From Allobosea caraganae (GTDB lineage: Bacteria > Pseudomonadota > Alphaproteobacteria > Rhizobiales > Beijerinckiaceae): 64,000 bases of DNA. Location: assembly GCF_003351345.1 (NCBI RefSeq), contig NZ_QQTO01000019.1, positions 186,001-250,000 of the forward strand, given 5' to 3'. The notes beneath the pieces are model-generated. The model was not told the DNA's origin. It saw nothing but the letters and a program-made list of their open reading frames with translations, and did no database searches. This document shows positions 55,102 through 64,000 of this stretch, in pieces. Every line of letters starts with the position of its first letter. Position 1 is the first letter of the stretch. Both the position numbers and the translations under genes were made by a program.

Positions 55102-57117
55102 TCAGGCAGCCGACGACTCGATCAGCAGGCTAACCGACCGGCTGAACACAGTGAGCCGGCCCCCAACCAATTCCTCATCGGCCTTCGGCTCGGATGAGTT
55201 CAGGACGCGCCGCCATCCTTTGCCTTCGGCTGCGTCAGGCAGCACGAACTCCGCTGCTCCCGAGTGCCGGTTGATGAGGATCAGCATGGCCTCGTTCTCT
55301 TCCGCCAGCAGTATCCCGAGCGCGTCGAGACTGTGCCAGTCGCCATCGCTTAGGGCGTGGCCGTCAGCGCGTAGCCAAGTGACATCGGGCCGCGCACCGT
55401 TGGGGTTGGGCTGGCCTGTCAAGAAGGTGTCGGCGCCCAGGATGCCGTGCTGCCGCCGCACCTCGGCGAGCTTCGCGACATAAGCGATCAGCTCTCCATC
55501 CGCCCTCTCCCAGTCGAGCCAAAACTCTTTGTTATCCTGGGTATAGGCGTTGTTGTTGCCAGATTGAGTCCGGCCGAGTTCATCTCCTGCTTGAAGCATC
55601 GGCGTGCCGCGCGAGAGGAAGAGTGTGGCGAGCAGCGCGCGGACGTCGTTGGCGCGCCGGGCAGCGATAGCGGGGGCGCCGCTCGGCCCCTCGATGCCGC
55701 AATTCCACGAGTGCCCGTCATTGTCGCCGTCGCGGTTGTTCTCGCCATTGGCCCGATTGTGCTTGCCCGCGTAGCTGACGAGGTCGGAGAGCGTGAAGCC
55801 GTCATGAGCGGCGATGAAGTTGATGCTGGCCTGAGGGCCGCGATGACCGGCGGCGTAGAGGTCGGAGGAGCCGGCGAGGCGCGTGGCCAGCGCACCGGCC
55901 GCGCCCGGGTCGCCGCGCCAGAAGCGCCTGACATCGTCGCGGTAGCGGCCGTTCCATTCGGCAAAGGGAGCGGGGAATTCGCCGAGCCGGTAGCCGCCTG
56001 GGCCGATGTCCCAGGGCTCTGCGATCAGCAGCGCGTTGGCGAGGTCCGGGTCTTGCAAGATGGCTGCGAAGAGCGGCGCGTCGGCGGAGAAGCCGGTCTC
56101 GGTGCGGCCGAGCACGGTGCCGAGATCGAAGCGGAAGCCGGCGACGCCGCAGGCGCGCCAGTGCCTGAGCGAATCCATCGCCATCTGCACGACCGGGGCG
56201 CGGTCGAGCGCCAGCGTGTTGCCGCAGCCGGTGTCGTTGATCAGCCGGCCGGGATCGTCGGTCGCGTGGCGGTAGTAGACGGCGTTGTCGAGGCCGCGGA
56301 GGCAGATCGTGGCGCCGAATTCGTCACTCTCGGCGGTGTGGTTCAGGACGATGTCGAGAATCACGCCGATGCCGGCCTGCGCGTAGCGGATGCAGAGCGC
56401 GCGCAGGTCGGCCTCGCCGCCGGGCGCCAGCCGTGGCTCGGGCGCGAAGAAGTTCAGCGGGTTGTAGCCCCAGGCATTGCTCAGACCCAGCGGCGGCAAA
56501 TGGCGCTCGTCCATCCAGGCGGTGATCGGCATCAGCTCGACATGGCTGATGCCGAGATGCTGGAGATGGTCGATGACCTTTTGCTCGCTCAACGCCGCGA
56601 GCGTGCCGCGTAATCCCTCGGGAATGGCCGGATGGCGCATCGTGAAGGATTTGACCGAGAGCTCGTAGATGAAGGCGGGGGTGGTTTCGCGGCCTCGTCG
56701 CGTCAGGTCGGGCTCGGCCACTGTCACGATACTGCGCGGCACGAGATGGACGGTCTCGGTGCCGTAAGCCGCCAGGATCGGGTCCCAGTGGAACGGCCGG
56801 TCGATGCGCCTGGCATAGGGATCGACCAGCAGCTTCGCCGCATCGAAGCGATGGCCGCTCTCGGGCCGGAACGGCCCTTTGGCGCGCAGGCCGTAGCGTA
56901 GGCCCGGCCCGGCTCCCGGCAGGAAGCCGTGATGGATGTCGCCGCTGCGGCGGGGCAAGGGCAGCCGCGCGATCTCGCGTTCGCCGGCCTCGTCGAACAG
57001 GCACACGTCCACCCGCTCGCCATTGCGCGAGAACACCGCGAATTCGACGCCGCCCTCGACCGGCGTCGCACCCATGCGGGCGGGCAGGGCGCAGGATTCG
57101 AGCGCCTGCTTCGGCAA
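55102..57117 (-). CDS. Second GlgX-type glycogen debranching enzyme
   Basis: About 671 aa, same architecture as GlgX: CBM48 (GATPVEGGVEFAVFSRNGERVDVCLFD), barrel with Asp in VAGFRFDLGTVLGRT, Glu in LIAEPWDIGPGGY and HD in FIAAHDGFTLSDLVSY, and a C-terminal domain. Only moderately similar to the gene at 52935, so not a recent duplicate. TTG 57117 gives a full N-terminus and leaves 5 bp after the glgP stop; ATG 57075 is the nearest ATG. It is probably translated together with glgP and would remove the stubs left by it. Confidence 0.9.
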   Translation of the reverse strand: MPKQALESCALPARMGATPVEGGVEFAVFSRNGERVDVCLFDEAGEREIARLPLPRRSGDIHHGFLPGAGPGLRYGLRAKGPFRPESGHRFDAAKLLVDPYARRIDRPFHWDPILAAYGTETVHLVPRSIVTVAEPDLTRRGRETTPAFIYELSVKSFTMRHPAIPEGLRGTLAALSEQKVIDHLQHLGISHVELMPITAWMDERHLPPLGLSNAWGYNPLNFFAPEPRLAPGGEADLRALCIRYAQAGIGVILDIVLNHTAESDEFGATICLRGLDNAVYYRHATDDPGRLINDTGCGNTLALDRAPVVQMAMDSLRHWRACGVAGFRFDLGTVLGRTETGFSADAPLFAAILQDPDLANALLIAEPWDIGPGGYRLGEFPAPFAEWNGRYRDDVRRFWRGDPGAAGALATRLAGSSDLYAAGHRGPQASINFIAAHDGFTLSDLVSYAGKHNRANGENNRDGDNDGHSWNCGIEGPSGAPAIAARRANDVRALLATLFLSRGTPMLQAGDELGRTQSGNNNAYTQDNKEFWLDWERADGELIAYVAKLAEVRRQHGILGADTFLTGQPNPNGARPDVTWLRADGHALSDGDWHSLDALGILLAEENEAMLILINRHSGAAEFVLPDAAEGKGWRRVLNSSEPKADEELVGGRLTVFSRSVSLLIESSAA

Positions 57118-57122
57118 AGGCG

Positions 57123-59615
<2,493 letters not shown>

Positions 59616-59720
59616 CCATTTCGGTGGCGGGAGTGTCCAGCCTACGCCAGCGGCTGTCCAGCCGAAATCCTGGGCGGCGGCGGATCACGCCCTGCCCGCT
59701 ACGCGTGCACGCCCAAGATG

Positions 59721-59900
59721 TCAGTTGTTGCGGGTCTGGTTCTCTTCGCGGGCGTTCTGGCCGAGCTGCTTGGCGCCGCTCACGGCTGAGTCGGTCAGGG
59801 CGACCAGATTCGTCCAGGTATTGCGCGTGTAGGCGCCCTGATGGACCACCGCGTCATAGCCGATGGCGAGAACCGCGATGATGAGGATAAGCCGAAACAT
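59721..59900 (-). CDS. Small membrane-anchored or exported protein (59 aa), stress-promoter driven
   Basis: 59 aa. A hydrophobic N-terminal helix (FRLILIIAVLAIGYDAVV, about 2-19) is followed by a polar helix with ALTDSAVSGAKQLGQNAREE. AAGGAG is eight bases before the ATG. An exact EcfG-type promoter lies 31 bp upstream with the same spacing as the promoter of the 57-aa protein at 14574. I recognise no family. Confidence 0.72.
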   Translation of the reverse strand: MFRLILIIAVLAIGYDAVVHQGAYTRNTWTNLVALTDSAVSGAKQLGQNAREENQTRNN

Positions 59901-59931
59901 GCTGAATCACTCCTTGCCGAGCCATGGATAC

Positions 59932-59957
59932 AACGTCGCGCTTGCCGGCCGGGTTCC
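59932..59957 (-). promoter_or_regulatory. EcfG-type promoter of the 59-aa protein gene
   Basis: Read on the minus strand: GGAAC, 17 bp, CGTT, exact consensus; -10 at 59935-59932. Confidence 0.75.
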
Positions 59958-60039
59958 ACGCTGTGGCAAAGGCAGTGGCATGGTTGACCCCGGCATTGCG
60001 CCGTTGTCCCTTCGTGGCTGAAGCGCAGCGAGGGACGGC

Positions 60040-60801
60040 ATGTTCGCGGATCTGCAGGGCAAACGCGTTCTGGTGACGGGGGCTTCCTCTGGGCTCGGCG
60101 CGCATTTCGCCGGGGTTCTCGCGGGCCATGGCGCGCATGTGGTCGCTGCGGCGCGACGGCTCGATCGGCTCGCGGCGCTCGCCACCGCCTGCGAAGGCCT
60201 GCCCGGGACGGTGATGCCGCTCGCGCTCGACGTGGGGTCGGTCGCTGCGATCGAGACCGGACTTGCGGAGGCGAGCGAGCTGCTCGGCGGGCTCGACGTG
60301 CTCGTCAACAATGCCGGCATCGCCGAGCCGGGGCGGGCGCTTGATGTCAGCGAGGCGCAGTGGGACGCGCATCTCGACGTCAACCTGAAGGGCTGCTTCT
60401 TCGCTGCTCAAGCCGCGGCGCGGATCATGGCCGGGCAGGAGAGTGGCGGCGCCATCATCAACATCGCCTCGATCCTGGGCGAGCGGGTCGCGGCCAGCGT
60501 GGCGCCCTATGCCGTCTCCAAAGCGGGGCTGATCCAGATGACCAAGGCGCTGGCGCTGGAATGGGCCCGCCACAAGGTGCGCGTCAACGCGCTGGCGCCG
60601 GGCTATATCGTTACCGACCTCAACCGCGATTTCTTCGCGAGCGATGACGGCAAGTCGCTGCTCCGGCGCATCCCGATGCGGCGGGCGGGGGAGCTGGACG
60701 ATCTCGACGGGCCGTTCCTGCTGCTCTGCTCGGAGGCCTCGCGCTATATGAGCGGGGCGGTGATCGCGGTGGATGGCGGGCATCTGGTGAGCGGGTTGTA
60801 G
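60040..60801 (+). CDS. SDR family oxidoreductase
   Basis: 253 aa, classical short-chain dehydrogenase. Cofactor motif TGASSGLG at 13-20, NNAG, catalytic Ser in NIASILG and YAVSK (Tyr/Lys). The C-terminal MSGAVIAVDGGHLVSGL is typical of FabG-like members. An Ala-Arg-Arg after the second strand suggests NADPH preference. Substrate unknown. Confidence 0.92.
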   Translation: MFADLQGKRVLVTGASSGLGAHFAGVLAGHGAHVVAAARRLDRLAALATACEGLPGTVMPLALDVGSVAAIETGLAEASELLGGLDVLVNNAGIAEPGRALDVSEAQWDAHLDVNLKGCFFAAQAAARIMAGQESGGAIINIASILGERVAASVAPYAVSKAGLIQMTKALALEWARHKVRVNALAPGYIVTDLNRDFFASDDGKSLLRRIPMRRAGELDDLDGPFLLLCSEASRYMSGAVIAVDGGHLVSGL

Positions 60802-60810
60802 CGCGTTTTC

Positions 60811-60959
60811 CCTTCTCCCCTCGGGGGAGAAGGTGGGCCGGCGAAGCCGGGTCGGATGAGGGAAGGGTCGCGATAGCGGCCCTTTTCTTGTTTCTGTTGA
60901 GGGACTTCCCTCATCCGTCAGCGCTTCGCGCTGCCACCTTCTCCCCCGAGGGGAGAAGG
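60811..60959. repeat. Palindromic repeat (CTTCTCCC...GGGAGAAGG family), copy 3
   Basis: Arms CCTTCTCCCC and GGGGAGAAGG; inner GGATGAGGGAAG / CTTCCCTCATCC. Convergent junction between the SDR and puuE-uraD genes. Confidence 0.86.
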
Positions 60960-60961
60960 AT

Positions 60962-62386
60962 TCACCCAGTCGGCAGCAGCTCCCGCAGCCTCAACCGCGT
61001 GATCTTCTCGACCTGCTGCAGCGCCGTCTCGAATTCCTGCTCCGGGGTGCTCTGCAGCCGCTGCTCGAAGGAGGCGACGATCTCGTCCTTGCTCAGGCCC
61101 TTCACCGCCAGGATGAAGGGGATGCCGAAGCGGGCCTTGTAGGCCTCGTTCAGCGCGCTGAAGCGGGCGCGCTCGTCGCTGGTCAGGCGGTCGAGGCCGG
61201 CCGAGGATTGCTCGTCGGTCGACTCCGGCGTGAGTACCTCCGCCACGGCAAGCTTTCCGGCAAGGTCGGGATGGGCCCGCAGCAAGGTGCGCTGCCGGTC
61301 GTGCGGGCTGGCGCGCACGACCGCGACCATCGCTGCATGCAGGCCGTCGAGCGTGTCGTGAGCCGCGGTCAGGCCGGCATCATGGACCGCCTCCGCCACC
61401 CAGGGCGAGTGCTCCCAGATCCGGCCGAAGACCTCGACGAAGAGCGCCTTCGGCAGGCCCGACGGCCTGTAGCCGCCGGCCGGCGGGTGGTGCCTGATCC
61501 AGTGGCGGGCGATGTCGAGCCGCGTCGCGACCCAGACGCGCTCGTGGCTGCGGACATAGTCGAGGAAGCGCGCCAGCGCCGCGGCCCGGCCGGGCCGGCC
61601 GACCAGCCGGCAATGCAGGCCGATCGAGAGCATCTTTGGCGCCGTCTCGCCCTCGGCATAGAGCAGGTCGAAGGAATCCTTCAGATAGGCGAAGAACTGG
61701 TCGCCGGAATTGAAGCCCTGCGGGGTGGAGAAGCGCATGTCGTTGGCGTCGAGCGTGTAGGGCACGCAGAGCTGCGGCCCCCTGGGGCCCGCGAGCCAAT
61801 AGGGCAGGTCGTCGGCATAGGCGTCGGCGGTGTAGAGGAAGCCGCCTTCCTCCATCATCAGCGGCGTGGTGTTGAGCGAGGTCCGGCCCTGGTAGAAGCC
61901 GAGCGGGCGTTCGCCGGTGAGTTCGGTGTGGAGACGGATCGCCTCGGCGATCTGCGCCGCTTCGGTCTCGCGCGGCACGTCGCGGTAATCGACCCATTTC
62001 AGGCCGTGGCTGGCGATCTCCCAGCCGGCCTCGCGCATCGAGGGCACGATCTCAGGATAGCGCGCCAGCGCGCTCGCCACGGCGAAGACCGTGACCGGCA
62101 ACCCGCGCTCGCTGAACATGCGCCAGAGCCGCCAATAGCCGGCGCGCGAGCCGTATTCGAAGACCGATTCCATGTTCATGTGGCGCTGGCCCGGCCAGGG
62201 CGCCGCGCCGACGATCTCGGAGAGGAAGGCTTCCGAGGCGGCGTCGCCATGCAGGATGTTGTTCTCGCCGCCCTCCTCGTAGTTGATCACGAATTGCAGG
62301 GCGATGCGGGCATTGCCCGGCCAATGCGGGTTGGGCGGGGTGCGGCCGTAGCCGACGAGGTCGCGCGGGTAATCTGTGGAGGTCAT
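60962..62386 (-). CDS. Fused allantoinase PuuE and OHCU decarboxylase UraD
   Basis: 474 aa, two enzymes in one chain. Residues 1-305 are a PuuE-type polysaccharide-deacetylase-fold allantoinase (DLVGYGRTPPNPHWPGNARIALQFVINYEEGGENNILHGD, then HMNMESVFEYGSRAGYWRLW and SHGLKWVDY). Residues about 315-474 are a UraD domain (FGRIWEHSPWVAEAV, RAHPDLAGKLAV, FGIPFILAVKGLSKDEI). They open the ring of allantoin and decarboxylate OHCU, two adjacent parts of urate breakdown. It follows uraH by 6 bp. The fusion guarantees equal supply of both activities. Confidence 0.93.
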   Translation of the reverse strand: MTSTDYPRDLVGYGRTPPNPHWPGNARIALQFVINYEEGGENNILHGDAASEAFLSEIVGAAPWPGQRHMNMESVFEYGSRAGYWRLWRMFSERGLPVTVFAVASALARYPEIVPSMREAGWEIASHGLKWVDYRDVPRETEAAQIAEAIRLHTELTGERPLGFYQGRTSLNTTPLMMEEGGFLYTADAYADDLPYWLAGPRGPQLCVPYTLDANDMRFSTPQGFNSGDQFFAYLKDSFDLLYAEGETAPKMLSIGLHCRLVGRPGRAAALARFLDYVRSHERVWVATRLDIARHWIRHHPPAGGYRPSGLPKALFVEVFGRIWEHSPWVAEAVHDAGLTAAHDTLDGLHAAMVAVVRASPHDRQRTLLRAHPDLAGKLAVAEVLTPESTDEQSSAGLDRLTSDERARFSALNEAYKARFGIPFILAVKGLSKDEIVASFEQRLQSTPEQEFETALQQVEKITRLRLRELLPTG

Positions 62387-62392
62387 GAAAGC

Positions 62393-62749
62393 CTAGCTGC
62401 CACGATAGGTCGAATAACTCCAGGGCGATGCAAGAAGCGGGACATGATAATGGCCGTTCGGATCGGCGATGCCGAAGCGCAGCGGCACGACGTCGAGGAA
62501 GGCCGGCTCGGGCAGGGCGGTGCCGAGGTTGCGGAAATAGGCGCCGATCGCGAAGGAAAGCTCGTAGGTGCCGGGCTTCAATGCCTCGCCGCTCAGCAGC
62601 GGCTGGTCGGTGCGGCCGTCGGCATTGGTCGTGGTCTCGATGATGCGACGACGCGAGCCGTCCGCTGCCAGCAGGTCGAGCGTTAGACCGACGCCGGGTG
62701 CCGGCCTGCCATTGACCGTGTCGAGCACATGCGTCGAGAGACGTCCCAT
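62393..62749 (-). CDS. uraH: 5-hydroxyisourate hydrolase
   Basis: 118 aa transthyretin-like enzyme. [17 protein letters not shown] carries the first catalytic His, FFxx-type YRNLG region the middle, and the C-terminal tetrapeptide YRGS is the family signature. It hydrolyses hydroxyisourate to OHCU, the substrate of the fused UraD domain encoded next. Confidence 0.95.
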   Translation of the reverse strand: MGRLSTHVLDTVNGRPAPGVGLTLDLLAADGSRRRIIETTTNADGRTDQPLLSGEALKPGTYELSFAIGAYFRNLGTALPEPAFLDVVPLRFGIADPNGHYHVPLLASPWSYSTYRGS

Positions 62750-62868
62750 CCGCGAGCCTTCCTTGTCAGAGATCGTTCGGCAGCCCTAGTCTGCACATGT
62801 GATGACAGTCCCATCCCGGATTCGCCCCTGTCAATTCCACGGCTCCCGCAACGCGCCGGGGGGCCGCG

Positions 62869-64000
62869 ATGCTTGACGCCTACCTGATGGAATGGGGCAG
62901 CCAGCTGCTGCGCTGGCTTCACGTCATCACCGCCATCGCCTGGATCGGCTCGTCCTTCTTCTTCATCCATCTCGACGCCTCGCTGCGGCCGGCGGCCGAC
63001 ATCCCGCCGGGCGAGGGCGCAGCTCCGTCTCAGTTTCTTGCCTGGCAGGTCCATGGCGGCGGCTTCTACGAGATGCGGAAATACCTGGTCGCGCCACCGC
63101 GCATGCCGGAAGAGCTGACCTGGCATAAATGGCAGAGCTACTGGACCTGGATCTCCGGCTTCTTCCTGCTGGTCTGGGTCTATTACGCGCAGTCGGAGCT
63201 CTACCTGATCGACCCGGCGGTGATGGCGCTCTCGCCCTTTGCCGCGGGGGCGATCGGCATCGTCGCGCTGGCCGGCGGCTGGCTGTTCTACGATGTCATG
63301 TGCAAGTCGCCGCTCGGCCGGAACGATGTCGTGCTGGGCGTGCTCGGCTTTGGCTACGTGGTCGCGGCGAGCTGGGCGTTTGCCCAGGTCTTCTCGGGCC
63401 GCGGCGCGCTGATCCATACCGGCGCGCTGATGGCGACGATCATGACCGCCAACGTCTTCTTCAACATCATGCCGGGCCAGCGCAAGGTCATCGCCGCGCT
63501 GACGGCGGGCGAGAAGCCCGATCCGAAATACGGCAAGCAGGCCAAGCAGCGCTCGACGCATAACAACTACATCACCCTGCCGGTGCTGTTCCTGATGCTG
63601 TCGAACCACTATCCCGTCACCTATGCCAATTCGGCGGTGATCCCAGCCCTGGTCGCGCTGATCATCGTCGCCGGCGCGCTGATCCGGCACTTCTACAATG
63701 TCCGCCATGCCGACCACGCCAAATCACCCTGGTGGACCTGGGCGGTGGCGATCCTGGCGCTGTGGTTCGCCTTCTGGCTGGCGATGGCCTCCTCGCCGGG
63801 CGGTCGCGAGCGGCTCGGCCTTTCGCCGCGCGAGCCGGCCAAGCCGGTGCTGCTGGCGGGCATGAGCCTGCCGCCGGTCGAGGTCGCCAACATCGTCTCT
63901 GGGCGCTGCGCCATGTGCCACGCGCCGGAGCCGTCCTGGCCGGGAATCCAGATGGCGCCGAAGGGCGTCTTCCTGCACGAACCTGAACGGATCGCGGCCC
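62869..64000 (+). CDS. puuD: Urate hydroxylase PuuD, membrane-bound (3' end outside window)
   Basis: First 377 codons; the frame is still open at the window end. N-terminal urate oxidase domain with about eight membrane helices (LLRWLHVITAIAWIGSSFFFIHLD, WHKWQSYWTWISGFFLLVWVYY, VFFNIMPGQRKVI), then a cytochrome c domain starting with CAMCH at about 346-350. It oxidises urate to hydroxyisourate and passes electrons to the respiratory chain. Divergent from uraH with 119 bp between. Confidence 0.94.
   Translation, partial: MLDAYLMEWGSQLLRWLHVITAIAWIGSSFFFIHLDASLRPAADIPPGEGAAPSQFLAWQVHGGGFYEMRKYLVAPPRMPEELTWHKWQSYWTWISGFFLLVWVYYAQSELYLIDPAVMALSPFAAGAIGIVALAGGWLFYDVMCKSPLGRNDVVLGVLGFGYVVAASWAFAQVFSGRGALIHTGALMATIMTANVFFNIMPGQRKVIAALTAGEKPDPKYGKQAKQRSTHNNYITLPVLFLMLSNHYPVTYANSAVIPALVALIIVAGALIRHFYNVRHADHAKSPWWTWAVAILALWFAFWLAMASSPGGRERLGLSPREPAKPVLLAGMSLPPVEVANIVSGRCAMCHAPEPSWPGIQMAPKGVFLHEPERIAA

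Overview
The window looks like chromosome of a high-GC alphaproteobacterium, most likely in the Hyphomicrobiales and perhaps a Bosea-like lineage. The reasons are the very high third-position GC, the gene order hflK-hflC-degP-serB-miaA-ilvB-ilvN-ilvC, an Lrp gene divergent from phhA, GGAAC-N16/17-CGTT (EcfG/PhyR-type) promoters, and many palindromic intergenic repeats. The genus is inference. I see no phage integrase, transposase, CRISPR array or rRNA. One tRNA-Lys(CTT) is present. The last gene (puuD) and the first (hflK) are cut by the window edges.

Layout. 1-7.3 kb: membrane and periplasmic quality control (HflK, HflC, DegP), SerB and MiaA starting back to back, and a PAS-GGDEF diguanylate cyclase. 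7.5-14.5 kb: branched-chain amino acid synthesis. ilvB is preceded by a short leader peptide and a mutually exclusive RNA-hairpin set (an attenuator). A toxin-antitoxin pair and a GST gene sit between ilvB and ilvN; a TetR gene precedes ilvC. 14.5-15.7 kb: three tiny membrane proteins behind an EcfG-type promoter, then a DedA protein. 15.9-21.7 kb: a nitrate/sulfonate/taurine-type ABC transporter with an antiparallel DUF4239 gene inside it and a 53-bp remnant of a second binding-protein gene downstream. 21.8-30.6 kb: PdxY, an EEP nuclease/phosphatase, PhzF, Nudix, an M3 peptidase, a lipoprotein, DUF1275 and a SleB-type hydrolase. 30.8-32.7 kb: leuA behind a leader peptide with five consecutive Leu codons. 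32.8-35.7 kb: Lrp/phhA and an NCS2 permease. 35.9-37.9 kb: tRNA-Lys and small envelope proteins. 38-46 kb: a peptide ABC operon without ATPase genes, with an M20 peptidase, a sugar acetyltransferase, a divergent LysR gene and a compact SNF2-type helicase. 46.2-59.6 kb: glycogen metabolism (malQ, glgB, glgA, two glgX-type genes, glgP; no glgC). 59.7-64 kb: a 59-aa stress-type protein, an SDR, and urate degradation (PuuE-UraD fusion, UraH, PuuD).

How it fits together. Two biosynthetic branch points (ilvB and leuA) carry translated leader peptides rich in the end-product amino acids, so both steps appear to be regulated by charged-tRNA supply. EcfG-type promoter matches lie upstream of glgB-malQ, glgX, a DUF2934 protein and several tiny membrane or secreted proteins, with a weaker match at glgA. 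This suggests that glycogen turnover and a set of small proteins belong to the general stress response. The intergenic spaces are filled by several families of palindromic repeats. One family of about 140 bp starts at or within two bases of the stop codon of three unrelated genes.
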